Positions 44,477 through 54,580 of a stretch of 64,000 nucleotides of DNA are shown one piece after another. A program made the translations under genes and the position numbers. A model generated the notes under the pieces. The model worked only from the letters and a program-made list of their open reading frames with translations. It searched no databases and was not told the origin of the DNA. The stretch spans positions 11,538,652 through 11,602,651 of the forward strand of contig NZ_AP018448.1 of NCBI RefSeq assembly GCF_030294945.1. Reading direction: 5' to 3'. The DNA is from Streptomyces graminofaciens. GTDB lineage: Bacteria; Actinomycetota; Actinomycetes; Streptomycetales; Streptomycetaceae. Positions within the stretch are counted from its first letter, which is position 1; each line of letters begins with the position of its first letter.

Positions 44477-45133
44477 ATGAATAACGCCGCCCCTGCCCCC
44501 GCCCGCACCCGAGGCCGCCCCCGCGGCAACCCGCCGACCCGCGGGTCGATCGTCTCAGCGGCCCGGGCGCTGTTCCTGGAGCGCGGCTATCGGGGCACCA
44601 CTCTGCGCGCGGTGGCCGGAGCCGCAGGGGTCGACCCGGCGCTGATCGCGTACCACTTCGGCTCGAAGAAGGGCCTGTTCGCGGACGTGATGCAGTTCCA
44701 GTGCGCCAATGCGCTGGCGGTGGACGAAGTCCTCGGCGGTGACCCGGCCACCCTCCCCGACCGCCTGATCGACGCGGTGACGGACCTGTGGGAGGACGCC
44801 GACTTCCTACAGCTCACCACCCAGAGCGAGGAGGCTGCCGAGGTGATCCGCGAATACCTGGAACGCGAGCTGATGGCCCGGCTTGTTGAATTTCTCGGCG
44901 GCCGGGACGCAACCGCCCGCGCCACGGCCGTGGTGACGATCCTCGGCGGCCTCATCTACACCCGCTACCTCAACCCGCTCCCGACCCTAGCCGCCCTCAC
45001 CCCGTCCGAGACCCGCCGCATCCTCACCCCGGCGCTGCGCGCGGCACTGACCCCGAGGCCGCGCACCGCGGCAACCACCAGCGCGGGCCGTCAGGGCTCG
45101 CCATTCTCCGGTGGAGGCGCCGTCCGGCCTTGA
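44477..45133 (+). CDS. TetR-family transcriptional regulator
   Basis: 218 aa from ATG 44477. The N-terminal HTH is intact: SIVSAARALFLERGYRGTTL, RAVAGAAGVDPALIAYHFGS and KKGLFADVM. The C-terminal domain (TIGR03384/TetR_C-like; LIDAVTDLWEDADFLQLTTQ, AVVTILGGLIYTRYLNPLPT) is complete. It is divergent from the SDR-type oxidoreductase, its probable target. Unlike five other TetR or LacI relics in this window it retains its DNA-binding domain. Confidence 0.9.
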   Translation: MNNAAPAPARTRGRPRGNPPTRGSIVSAARALFLERGYRGTTLRAVAGAAGVDPALIAYHFGSKKGLFADVMQFQCANALAVDEVLGGDPATLPDRLIDAVTDLWEDADFLQLTTQSEEAAEVIREYLERELMARLVEFLGGRDATARATAVVTILGGLIYTRYLNPLPTLAALTPSETRRILTPALRAALTPRPRTAATTSAGRQGSPFSGGGAVRP

Positions 45134-45196
45134 CCACCTGACCACCTCAACACATCCGGTGCGGCTACCCCTGTAGGTAGCGGTGCAGGGAGTTTT

Positions 45197-45585
45197 GGCG
45201 ATACCGCCCGCGAGTACGCCGAGGCCCTCTGGCGGGTGCTGATGTCGGCCAGCCCTGCCGACCTGCACATGCCGCAGCTGATGCTGGCCACCGAGCTGAC
45301 CTGCAGTCAAGTCCGCTCAGGGCTGGCGATGCTGCGCGACGTCATCGCCAAGAAGGGCTGGCGGCCCCTCTTTTGCACACGCGCCGACGGCTACCAGTTC
45401 ACCGCCGACGGCGACGTCCTGCAGGCGTACGAGGTGGGAGTGATCCACGAAAGCCGACCGAGATCCGCAGGCTGATCACGGGCACGGTCACCCCGCACGC
45501 GCCACTCGCCCCCGAGGACAAGTGGGGCCGCCGCATGGTGGCCCAGCTCAACTCCGTCGAGTCCACCCTCGACCTGATCGCCTGA
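45197..45585 (+). pseudogene. RacP-like plasmid-associated protein, frameshifted
   Basis: The first frame reads AEALWRVLMSASPADLHMPQ, LATELTCSQVRSGLAMLRDV and CTRADGYQFTADGDVLQAYE, then the frame changes near 45445 to PTEIRRLITGTVTPHAPLAP and WGRRMVAQLNSVESTLDLIA. Together these match RacP-type proteins of Streptomyces integrative plasmids. The start is unclear. The stop falls inside an 8-bp repeat. Confidence 0.6.
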
Positions 45586-45604
45586 TCGCCTGATCGCCTG
45601 ATCC
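45573..45604. repeat. 8-bp tandem repeat, four copies
   Basis: CCTGATCG repeats four times (last copy CCTGATCC), spanning the stop codon of the RacP-like frame and followed by a short GC hairpin (TCCCCGCCTCCGCGGGGA, 45600-45618) that could terminate transcription. Confidence 0.85.
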
Positions 45605-45618
45605 CCGCCTCCGCGGGG

Positions 45619-45993
45619 ACGGGCACCGAGGAGCACGGGATGCGTCGGCGACGCTGCCCACCACCGGCACGAAGCGGACCGTAGCCAGCACCGGCGCCCG
45701 TCCAGCGATCTTTCCGCGAACTCCAGCAGAGCCTCCGGCCGGTGCGCCAGCCGAGCATGATCGTTCGCACCGGGATTTCCTGCACCTCGACTACTCACAC
45801 CCGAGCCACAACTCCCGTGCAACCAGGCCTCTGTTTCGCGCATCTGTATCAGTGAGGTTTTCTCAGTGGCGCGATTCTTCCCATCCCGTTTGGCGCTGAT
45901 CGTCGCGATGACAGCTCCGTCGCTGACTGGGAGCGACATGTCAACGAGCAGCGCCCCTGCCATCGGGCAGGACGTTGCGCGAGATGGTCTGTT
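45619..45993. other. 375 bp without a supportable gene
   Basis: No frame with family resemblance or ribosome site on either strand. Confidence 0.4.
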
Positions 45994-47263
45994 TCAGGAT
46001 GCCTTTTGGCCGGCGGGCTTCTCGGTCTCGGTGGCCACCCGTGCCCCTCGGAAGAGCACCGGGAGCCACAGGAGACATGCCAGCAGGGGACTGCGGCGTA
46101 GGTTGCCATGCCCACACTGGAGCCCATCCCGTCCATGAGCGCGCCGAGGACGAGATAGCCGATGCCGATGAGCGCCGACTCCACGAATGCGATCATCGAC
46201 AGCAGGCTCGCCCGGTGGCGCGACGGCACGGCCTCGTTGAACACGTTGTCCACGATCACGGCGGTGATCTCGGGAATCCCGGCCAGGGCCAGGAACGCGG
46301 CGATGGTGACCCAGGCAAGGCCGAGGCCGCTCAGGCCGAGTGCCGCGGCGAGCGTCAGGAGAGACACCGGACTATGATCCGATACCCGATGCGCCGGTCC
46401 GCGCGGTCCGACAGCAGCGGAGTGAGCCCGCCGGCGATGAATCCCGCCGCTATGACCACGCTGACCAATGCGGTGCCCGCTCCCTGATCGGAGAGGGTCT
46501 TCTGAGTAAAAATGATGTACGGCGTCAAAGTCGCATGCATCAATCCGGACACCACGACAAGCGTCACGAGCGCCGGTGTGGCGACCCGAAGCATCGCCCG
46601 CCATGCTGTGACGTCGCCGTGCTCCTCCTCGGCTCCCTCCTGCTCGTCCACCGCGTCCGCGCCGCGGATCTCGGGCACCCTTGATATCAGCACCACCACG
46701 GCCAGGACGAGGCACGCCGCCGAACCGACGTAGACGACTCCCCAGGAAATCTGCTGCAGTTGGCCGCCGAGGACGATGGCGGCTCCCGAGGTGACCGTCC
46801 CGAGCATGGTGAACCGGGACTTGATCTTGATGTAGCTGGCCGTTGCACCACGACGCACGAGCAGGTCGTACAGCAGGGCGGTGTCCGAACCGGACACACA
46901 TGCCATGCCCACACCCTGCCCGATGAACAGCGCCAGGAACACCCAGTAGTTGGAGAACGCCACCTGACCGAGCAGACATCCAGCTATCAGCATCTGGCCG
47001 GTCACGATGCTGGCACGCCTGCCGATTCGGTCGGCGATGACTCCCGTCGGCAACTCAGCAAGTCCGCTGACCAGGTAGAGCAGTGTCTGCAGCAGGGCCA
47101 CTTGCGCGGCGGAGAAGCCGCGCTGATAAAGGAAGATGACGAATACGCCGCGCTGGAACAGCGAGTTGGTGAGCACGGCGTATACGTAGAACGGGCGCGT
47201 GACACTTCGTGCTGCATTGCCGACTGCAGCCGACCCGCCAAGGGCCTCCGTGGTGCCGGTCAT
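45994..47263 (-). pseudogene. MFS transporter, two frameshifts
   Basis: From ATG 47263 (MTGTTEALGGSAAVGNAARS) the first frame gives helices 1-8: VYAVLTNSLFQRGVFVIFLY, LAELPTGVIADRIGRRASIV (the MFS loop 2-3 motif), FLALFIGQGVGMACVSGSDT. Near 46370 the frame changes to VSLLTLAAALGLSGLGLAWV and VFNEAVPSRHRASLLSMIAF, and near 46090 again to LLACLLWLPVLFRGARVATE, ending AGQKAS. About 420 aa in total, a normal 12-helix exporter. Both breaks look like single-base changes. If they are real the protein is truncated after helix 9. Confidence 0.75.
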
Positions 47264-47569
47264 GCTGCGGGCTCCCTGGTTACTCCGGTGATCATTGGTG
47301 TTGGGCCTCCGCCGCCGACCGGAACCTCCAGTCCATACTTCGCGCAGGATATTGGGCCGGCCATCCGGGAACCGTTGCCGGCGCCGCGGCCATCCCCGGT
47401 GGCGGGTGTCAAATGCTGGAGACGGTAGCGCGCATCTTCTGGAGACGGTTGCGTACATCTTGGAGCCAGCGTGGGCGTGAAGTCAGGGAAATCCCAGACC
47501 TCGTCACTGAGAAATGATCTTCGCGAAGCTATGTGAACCGCTCGATTCGGGACGGGTGGGGCAGGTGGG
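47264..47569. other. Upstream region of the MFS gene
   Basis: About 300 bp with no gene. It should contain the leftward MFS promoter. Confidence 0.4.
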
Positions 47570-47648
47570 CCCCGATCGTCGAGAGACGTGAAACCCCTGG
47601 TAGGGCGGTTCTCACCACAAGATCGTCCGCTGAACCAGAGGCTTCACG

Positions 47649-48300
47649 TTGGTCACCTATGCTGCCACGCTCGATGTCCCGCGCCACATCGTGGTGCACC
47701 TCTCCCGGCTGCTTGCCGCGCGTCGCCGTCGTCTGGGCACCCCGCGGGGCTCGCGGGCACTGGGCACGTTCCGGCAGGCGGTCCTCGTGCGGCGCTGGTT
47801 CCGTGAGCGGGGCTGCGTGCACTGCCTGACCAAGGACGCTGGCATCTCCCAGGCCACCATTATCGCTACCTGCACGAGGGCATCGACATCCTCGCGGCCC
47901 AAGCACCCGATCTGCACGAGGTGTTGGACCGCTGCCGCGAGGAGGAGAGAGTCACGTGATCCTCGACGGCATGCTCATCGAGAGCGACCGCCTGGCCGGC
48001 ACCCGGGACAACGGCAACGACCTGTGGTTCAGCCGGAAACACAAGAGCTTCGGCGGCAACGTCCAGTTCCTGTCCGCCCCGGACGGCACCCCGCTGTGGG
48101 TCTCCGATGTCGAGGCGGGCTCCACCCCGGACATCACCGCCGCCCGGCTGCACGTCCTGCCCGCGTTGTTGCAAGGCAGCCGCAGACGGCCTGCCCACCC
48201 TGGCCGACAAGGGATACATCGGCGCCGGCATCGGATACACGCGTCCCGGTCCGCCGCCCGAAGGGGAAGTCCGACCGTCGCCTGCTGCGGTGGCACGCCG
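47649..48300 (+). mobile_element. IS5-type (DDE_Tnp_4) transposase, multiply frameshifted
   Basis: Starts VTYAATLDVPRHIVVHLSRL and FRQAVLVRRWFRERGCVHCL in one frame; after about 47866 the sense frame is YLHEGIDILAAQAPDLHEVL; from about 47956 ILDGMLIESDRLAGTRDNGN (first Asp), WFSRKHKSFGGNVQFLSAPD and VSDVEAGSTPDITAARLHVL; after about 48172 AAADGLPTLADKGYIGAGIG (second Asp). Three or more frame changes make it inactive. Confidence 0.75.
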
Positions 48301-48443
48301 GGCTATGTCTTGTTTCGACCCAGACCGAAAGGAGTCGCCCCTACCACCGAGTCGAGCACAAGCGAAACCCGAAACCCGAAACCGGAACCCGGGTCTGCGG
48401 CGAACCGGTATCGCACTTCTGGTGACTCGTTCAGGGGAAACCG

Positions 48444-48701
48444 ATGTTCAGGAAAATCATGCAGACGACAGCGGCGGCGGCGTTGGTGCTTGCCGCAAGC
48501 GCTATTACCGGCGCCGCTGCGACCGCGCACGCCAGCGAACAGACGGTGCAGCAGATTGACTACAGGGGGAGCGTCGGCGTCCAGAGCCTGAAATGGCAGG
48601 GGCCGTTCGGAACCCACTCTGCCTGTCTGACAGTTCAGAACGAGTTCCGGCGCTACTGCACCATTACGATCGCGTGCAAGTACTTCGCGTCCACCGGCTG
48701 A
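48444..48701 (+). CDS. Small secreted protein, possibly cut short by a transposase fragment
   Basis: 85 aa from ATG 48444: signal peptide MFRKIMQTTAAAALVLAASA with a cleavage site near GAAATAHA-SEQ, then a mature part TVQQIDYRGSVGVQSLKWQG, GTHSACLTVQNEFRRYCTIT and IACKYFASTG. Three cysteines are present. The transposase fragment on the other strand starts within its last codons, so the natural C-terminus may have been replaced. No family recognised. Confidence 0.6.
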   Translation: MFRKIMQTTAAAALVLAASAITGAAATAHASEQTVQQIDYRGSVGVQSLKWQGPFGTHSACLTVQNEFRRYCTITIACKYFASTG

Positions 48702-49110
48702 GTAACGGTTTGACCAGCCCCAACTGACGGGCGTGGGTGATGTCCGCGCAGCTGCCGGGCTTGGTCGGGCTGCAGAACAGCACCCTGCCGTCCTCGTCTG
48801 TGACCACCATGGTCTTGACGGCGTTCTGCTTGCTCTTGCCGGAGATGAACTTGTCCCGGTCTCTGCGTCCGAGGGCCGGACGGCGGACCCGGATTTTGGT
48901 GCCGTCGATATTGCCGGTCTTCCCGGTCGCGCCGAGATGGTCCACGACCTCGGCCAGGCTTCGCAGCCGCACGTCGGGGCTGATTGCGCACCCCCGCTCA
49001 GCGAGCAGGGGCCGCACCTCGCCGACAGCCCGGTGATGGCGGAGCGTACCGGCACAATCCCGCGGCGCTCCTGGGCTTCAGCCGCCGGCGTCGTCGCATG
49101 CTCGCGCAAC
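48664..49110 (-). mobile_element. IS5-family transposase internal fragment
   Basis: The frame reads RPLLAERGCAISPDVRLRSL, HLGATGKTGNIDGTKIRVRR (catalytic Asp in IDGT), GKSKQNAVKTMVVTDEDGRV and SPTKPGSCADITHARQLGLV. N-terminal residues appear only in other frames (LRHHRAVGEV), and the C-terminal Asp/Glu motifs are missing. Confidence 0.7.
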
Positions 49111-49470
49111 TCATCGGGCTGCTGACGGGGAGTAGGCATGATCGGAAGCCTCTGGAGCCTTCGAAGTCACAGACGGCATGTTGGTGACCACCCCGAACCA
49201 GTAGAGAACTGTCGCCTCCGTGATTGCCGCCATGACATCTGTCCATGGCGATGCAGGATTCGTTCCGAGGGCGAGCATCGACGGCCATCCCAGAAAATAT
49301 CCTGCGGACACAACAAGTCCGAGGCTCATGGGCGCCAAGGCCTCGGACCGAACACCCGTGAAATTCGGAATGAGATAGTGGCAGAAAATTCCGATGAACA
49401 AGAAACTTCCGGTTAAGACGAACGGCCGGACCACGGGTACCTCCAGCAGTCGCGGCGATGGATTGTTCAT
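49111..49470 (-). CDS. Small multi-pass membrane protein
   Basis: 119 aa from ATG 49470 (an ATG at 49509 in frame is an alternative). Three to four hydrophobic segments: VRPFVLTGSFLFIGIFCHYL, APMSLGLVVSAGYFLGWPSM and TDVMAAITEATVLYWFGVVT. The cytoplasmic tail (VTSKAPEASDHAYSPSAAR) may be altered by the neighbouring IS fragment. Lower GC than its surroundings. No family is recognised. Confidence 0.6.
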   Translation of the reverse strand: MNNPSPRLLEVPVVRPFVLTGSFLFIGIFCHYLIPNFTGVRSEALAPMSLGLVVSAGYFLGWPSMLALGTNPASPWTDVMAAITEATVLYWFGVVTNMPSVTSKAPEASDHAYSPSAAR

Positions 49471-49772
49471 GGTGACTTGGGGATCCCCTTTCTGCGAAGC
49501 GCCCATCATCGGTCCTCGGTAGTCGCCTTATCCCCGCGCAGGTCTCGGTCCCGGGGTGAACAGGAGGCCGTGCAGGGTCCGGGCCAGGACCTCGAGCCAT
49601 CCATCACCGTATGCCCTTTGCGATTGTGTCGCCAACGCCCAACGGGGCTCTGCCGGCCTCTGACGTGCATGCCCCGCATTTAACGCGCGTGGAGGAAGCT
49701 CACCTCACCGCGAGAGGTCTCTCCATCGACGGGGTATGGATTGGCTCCAGTGAAGACAGCGAGAGGGAACCT

Positions 49773-51491
49773 GTGAACGGTGAGGGCCCCATGCCGCAGT
49801 GGCACATTCCGGAAGGTGATGGCTTTCCGGAAGGTGATGGCTTTCCGGCGCGTCAGCTTGTAGAGGGGACGCTGGCCCCCGTCGTCGTTCTCGACGCGCG
49901 GCTGCGCCATCTGTACGTCAACCCGGCATGGGTCAAGGCCAGTGGCGTGCCCGCCGCCGCGTTCCTGGGACGAACGCTCGGGGAAGTGCTGCCGGACCTC
50001 CAGCGCCCGGACGACGTCCTGTTCGAGGTACTCGCGGACGGGCAGCCCCGGGAGGCAACCATCTCAGGAACGACGGAAGTCCCCTCGCCGCTGGGGCAAA
50101 GGCTCTGGCGAGCGGTCTATCACCGGGTGGATCTGCCGGAAGGGGATGTGTGTCTGTGCGGGATCGGCGTGGAGATCAGTAACCTGCGCCGCTATCTGGA
50201 CGACCTGGAGACCGCGCATCAGCGGCTTGCCCTGCTGGATGCCGCAGCCACGCGCGTCGGCACCACACTCGACATCGAAACCACGTGCCAGGAACTGGTC
50301 GACCTCTTGGCCCCTCGCTGGTCGACATGGCCGCGGTGGGAATCGTCGAGGAGGAGTTCACCAGTGCTCCTCCGCCTCCTCCGGGCTTTCTGCGGCTGCG
50401 CAAGGTGAGGGGTTCAGCGCCCCCTGGAATGGAATGGCTGCTGCATCAGCTGGGCGGACCAGGACCGTACGTCGACGTTCCCCGGGGCGTCGCCACCCGG
50501 CATTGCTTGGACAGCGGGCGGCTCTGGCTGGGCAACCTGGCCTCGGACGAGCTGTTCCAGAAGGTGACCGTAGACCCGAACGAACCAAACTCTTCCGTGC
50601 GGCCGGCATCCACTCGCTCCTCATCGCTCCCCTGATCACTACAGGCCGACCGGTCGGCGTCACCCTTCTGGGGCGGGCCGGAGCATCGCAGCCCTTCAAC
50701 GACGACGACCTCGTGACGATCCAGGCGCTGGCCGACCGTGCCGCCCTCTCCATCGAAAGCGCGCGCCGTTACAGCTACGAACACACCATGGCGCTGGAAC
50801 TCCAGCGGGCTCTGCTGTCCGAACCCAGAACCCCCCACCCCGCCGTGGAAGTGGCCGCCCGCTACATCCCCTCCGGCCGCAGCGTCCTCGTCGGTGGCGA
50901 CTGGTACGACTCGATCCCCCTGACGGACTCCCGCACCTTGCTGGTCATGGGCGATGTGATGGGCCACGGCTTCCAGGCCGCTGTCGCCATGAGCCAGTAC
51001 CGCTCCCTGCTACGCACCATTGCCGCTTCCGGCACGAGCGTCGACAAGATCCTCGGCGAGTTCGACCGCCAGGTGGCGCAGCTCGGCCTCGACCGCCTCG
51101 CCACCTGCCTTCTCGCGATCATGGATCCCCGAGCGGGCACCTGCACGGCGGCCAGCGCCGGGCACCTACCACCGGCCGCCCTACGACCAGACGGCAGCAT
51201 CGAGATCGTGTGGCTCCCGGCCGGCCCGCCATCGGCACCGGACTCGGAGGCTACGAATCGTTCACCGTACGAATGGACCACGGCACCACGCTGCTGCTCT
51301 ACACCGACGGGCTGGTGGAACGCCGCGGTACTGACATCGACGTCTCGGTGCAAGCGCTTGAGTCGCTGAGCCTGTCAGCGGACGGCCCTCTGGACGACAT
51401 GCTCGACACGTTCCTGGCCCGCCTCGCCAACGGTGCCTACGAGGACGACGTCGCGATCCTCGCCGCCCGCCAGCGCGCCGAGAATGAGTGA
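49773..51491 (+). pseudogene. PAS-GAF-SpoIIE serine phosphatase, three frameshifts
   Basis: GTG 49773 has GAGAGG upstream. Segment 1 (to about 50320) is a PAS domain: LAPVVVLDARLRHLYVNPAW and AFLGRTLGEVLPDLQRPDDV, then the GAF start LDAAATRVGTTLDIETTCQE. Segment 2 (to about 50580): VDMAAVGIVEEEF to GNLASDELFQKVTVDP. Segment 3 (to about 51225): FRAAGIHSLLIAPLITTGRP, then the PP2C-type SpoIIE core VGGDWYDSIPLTDSRTLLVM, GDVMGHGFQAAVAMSQYRSL and TCTAASAGHLPPAAL. Segment 4: TTLLLYTDGLVERRGTDIDV to ILAARQRAENE. All metal-binding Asp motifs (GDWYD, GDVMGHG, YTDGL) are preserved. Each break is explained by one missing G or C, so sequencing error or recent decay is possible. An 18-bp in-frame duplication (EGDGFPEGDGFP) sits at 49809-49844. 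Confidence 0.8.
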
Positions 51492-51549
51492 CCCGCATCT
51501 CAGCGGGCGGCAGGAGGCGCCCCTGAAGTGGCCGAGGCCCGGCTACGCG

Positions 51550-52762
51550 GTCAGGAGTACTGCTCAAGCGGCGGATGTTCCGGCGGATGTCGACCGGCCA
51601 GGTGACCGAGCGGGACCGCAGGACCAACGGCCCGGAGGCCTGGACGCAGTTCTCCTACCCGACCCCTGTCATCGCTGGGAGTGGGACGTGGGCACTTTGG
51701 CCCTCGCCGCGCTCACCGCTGCCCGGGCCGACGCACTTTCGCGGCGTGCCGCCGTCCGGATGATGAGGTGGCCACGGTGACCGATGACGGTGAACGAGAC
51801 CGTGATTGCGATGATCCGTCCGAAGCCCGGCCTGGACCTGGTGGCCGGTGAGCCGGCCGAAGACGCCGCGGCCGCCCGGGCCTGTGTGGCCGCGCCCGAC
51901 GGGATTGGCGCCATCACCTCCTAGGCCACCGAAGTCGCCCTCCCGGCGACGGGCGCGTGGAAGAACCCGGGCGTGGGATGTGCGTGGGCCGACATCGTCC
52001 TCATCGGGCCGGAGGCCGGGCTGGCGCTGTTGTTCGTCGAGGCCGACGACCGCACCGAGGAAGCCCCGGTCATCGCCTTGAAGTTCGATAAGTACATGGG
52101 CCACTTCCGCCGCAAGGTGAAGGACAGCGACGGCCAGGACAAGCCGATGTGGCGCACCCGTTGGAGTGCGCGCGATCCCCGGTGGGGCGACGCGTCGCAC
52201 CGGCCGGTCCTGCTCGTCTTTCACCAGGTCGGCAAGCGGACCGCATGGAAGGAGATGGAGCGGGTCGCCGAACTCACCCGCGAGCACTGTCAGGGCGACT
52301 GGAACAGCTGGGGTGGCTTCCACTCCTGCGGTGCGAAGATGCGGATCGTGGCGACGACGCTGGAGCGGCTGCGGGAGCACGGGGTGGCGGGCCCGCGTTC
52401 CGGCGCTTCGGCCGGGAGGACGCCAGAACCTCTGGGACGCGATCGGCAACCCTCGCCGGGATGCCACCCTCGCCCGCCGCGCCGAAGCCGCGCGGCGCCG
52501 CCAAGCGCAGGAAGCAGCCGAACGCGAGGCCCAGTGCCCGGTGTGCGGGGACTGCGGGACCAAGTTCACCGACGGCCGGTGGAAGGCCGGCACCGCGGTC
52601 GAATGGGGCCGCGGGGACAGCCACCCGTACCTGTGCGACGACTGCAAGGCCCGGGCGCTAGAAGCATCGCAGAACCGACCTGCCCAACCCGCCGCAGCTG
52701 GCCGGCGGGGCCTCTGGCTGACGGGGCCTCTGGCCGGCGCCGCCGCGTCGCCGGTGCGGTGA
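51550..52762 (+). pseudogene. Replication-relaxation family protein (plasmid type), broken
   Basis: Pieces in order: HTH part LLKRRMFRRMSTGQVTERDR and TNGPEAWTQ (51560-51650); HRWEWDVGTLALAALTAARA (51680-51735); VNETVIAMIRPKPGLDLVAG (51785-) with an in-frame TAG at 51924-51926 just before ATEVALPATG; then CAWADIVLIGPEAGLALLFV, FDKYMGHFRRKVKDSDGQDK and VLLVFHQVGKRTAWKEMERV; after two frame changes near 52395-52425, LWDAIGNPRRDATLARRAEA and a zinc ribbon QCPVCGDCGTKFTDGRW with YLCDDCKARA. This family belongs to Streptomyces plasmids and ICEs, where it acts in DNA transfer or relaxation. At least four lesions make it inactive. Confidence 0.72.
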
Positions 52763-52932
52763 CACCAGACAGAGGGCACCGGCTCTGAGCGCGGTATGGC
52801 CTTCGACGAATGCGAATCGTTCCTGCGGTGAAGACCATGGGCCGTGTGGGTGAACGCAGCCGCCTATGTCCCCGGGGGCGTGCGAGGGCCGGTAGAACGC
52901 AGGGGGGTGTTCCGTCGTGATGAAGGGTGGCC

Positions 52933-53529
52933 ATGGTGAGCCGAGGCTTGATCGTCGTGGACGTGCAGAACGACTTCTGTGAAGGAGGCAGTATCCCCGT
53001 ACAGGGCGGTGCGCGGATCGCTACCAAGATCGCCGACCTGGTGGAGCAGACCGCGGGCCGTGACTACCAGTACATCGTCGCCACCCGCGACCACCACATC
53101 GACCCGGGAGGTCACTTCTCCGAGACCCCGGACTTCAAGGACAGCTTCCCCGTCCACTGCGTGGCAGGAAACGAAGGCAGCGAATTCCACCCCCACTTCG
53201 CCCCCGCCGTCACCGGCGGAAAGGTCGACGCCGTCTTCTACAAAGGCGCCCACAGCGCATCCAAGAGCGGCTTCGAAGGAGCCGACGAAGAAGGAACCCC
53301 CCTCGCGGACTGGCTGCGCACCCACGGGGTCGACGACGTCGACGTGGTGGGCATCGCCACGGACCACTGCGTTCGTGCCACTGCGCTGGACGCGGTGAAG
53401 GCCGGCTTCCGCGCACGGGTACGCCTGGACTACTCCGTCGGAGTCGCACCCGACACGACAGCCGCAGCCGTGGACGACTTCCACCAGGCAGGTATCGCCG
53501 TATCCGGCGAGGCACCCCTACCGCAGTAG
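52933..53529 (+). CDS. pncA: Nicotinamidase / isochorismatase-family hydrolase
   Basis: 198 aa from ATG 52933 (AAGGG upstream). The nicotinamidase triad is present: Asp10 (VVDVQNDFCEGGS), Lys104 (FYKGAHSASKSGF) and Cys146 (IATDHCVRATA). Metal ligands are supplied by TRDHHIDPGGHF (Asp53, His55, His61). SETPDFKDSFPVHCVAGNEG is the conserved Trp-less substrate loop region. The enzyme converts nicotinamide to nicotinate for NAD salvage. Frame and length are intact, unlike its neighbours. No nicotinate phosphoribosyltransferase gene is adjacent. Confidence 0.93.
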   Translation: MVSRGLIVVDVQNDFCEGGSIPVQGGARIATKIADLVEQTAGRDYQYIVATRDHHIDPGGHFSETPDFKDSFPVHCVAGNEGSEFHPHFAPAVTGGKVDAVFYKGAHSASKSGFEGADEEGTPLADWLRTHGVDDVDVVGIATDHCVRATALDAVKAGFRARVRLDYSVGVAPDTTAAAVDDFHQAGIAVSGEAPLPQ

Positions 53530-53722
53530 TCCCGCACCAGGCCTGGCCCGGACCGGAGCGAACTGTGGTGCGCCCTGCCGCCGAGAAACAGTGACAGGGC
53601 GCACTTCTAGGGCTTTCCTGCCGTATGCGTGGGGCAGGCTGTCGTGAGTTGGTGGCCGGGGAGGGCGGGGCCCGGCGCCGCGCGCTGGCGCACCGCCATG
53701 AGGGCGCGGACGGACTTCCGCG
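53530..53722. other. Intergenic region downstream of pncA
   Basis: No gene. GTGCGCCCTGCCGCCGAG and GACAGGGCGCAC (53569-53606) form an imperfect hairpin (GTGCGCCCTG/ CAGGGCGCAC, 10-bp stem) that is a good terminator for pncA. Confidence 0.5.
53570..53604 (+). terminator. Hairpin terminator after pncA
   Basis: GTGCGCCCTG pairs with CAGGGCGCAC across about 15 bases, 40 bp beyond the pncA stop. Confidence 0.6.
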
Positions 53723-54458
53723 TCAGCCCCGGCCGAGGACGCAGAACTCGTTCCCCGCCGGGTCGGCCAGGACGACCCAGGAGACGTCACCCTGACCCAC
53801 GTCCGCCCGTATCGCGCCGAGGCCCTCGAGCCGGGCGACCTCCCTCGCCTGATCCTCGACGGGGTCGGACATCACGTCGAGATGGACGCGGGTCCATACG
53901 ACTCGTCGTCGGGCGTACGGCGGAACTCCAAGTACGGCCCGACACCCTTGACGGAGCGCAGCAGGGCGCGGTCGTCGGTCAGCTCGTGGACGGTCCAGTC
54001 GATTGCTTCGCCCCAGAACCGGGCCATGGTTCTTGGGTCGGCGCAGTCGACAACCACGGCGGCTATCGGCCCGGTGTCCCGGTAGAGCTCTCGGGGCTCC
54101 AGGACGCTGAACACGTTGCCTTCCGGGTCGGCCATCACCGTCCACGGCGCGTCGCCCGGGCCCACATCGGCGGGCGTCGCCCCGAGCTCCTTCAGACGTG
54201 CGACCAACTCCGCCTGATGGGCGTCGGAGGTGGTGGCGAGCTCGATGTGCACGCGGTACTTCACCGTCTCCGGGTCCGGGACGCGGACGAGATCGATGCA
54301 GACGGCGGACGGGTCCGGCCAGTCGAAGCCCACGGGTTCCAGGTTGGTGACGCCGGGCCCTTCGCTGGAAAGACCCAGCCGAGCACCTCCGCCCAGAACC
54401 GGCCGAGCGCCGAGTCGTCCCGGGCCTTGAAGTTCACCTGAACAAGTTGCAGCGTCAT
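53723..54458 (-). pseudogene. Two-domain VOC (glyoxalase-like) protein, two frameshifts
   Basis: From ATG 54458 the first frame gives MTLQLVQVNFKARDDSALGR and FWAEVLGWVF; the frame changes near 54370 to GFDWPDPSAVCIDLVRVPDP, VHIELATTSDAHQAELVARL and DAPWTVMADPEGNVFSVLEP, then the second repeat AVVVDCADPRTMARFWGEAI and GPYLEFRRTPDDESYG; near 53890 it changes again to WTRVHLDVMSDPVEDQAREV and WVVLADPAGNEFCVLGRG. This is a complete tandem VOC fold of about 240 aa apart from the two single-base breaks. Such proteins bind small molecules or act as antibiotic-binding or dioxygenase-like proteins. Confidence 0.78.
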
Positions 54459-54580
54459 GCCGCGTACTTTAGGTGATCCACAATCGGGCAGGCGTACGAA
54501 TTCAGGCTCGCTGACCCTGACCCTGACCCGGGCCAGGTCGCGCCGCGCGTAGCGTCGACCACGGCAGGTCAGCGCCTGCG

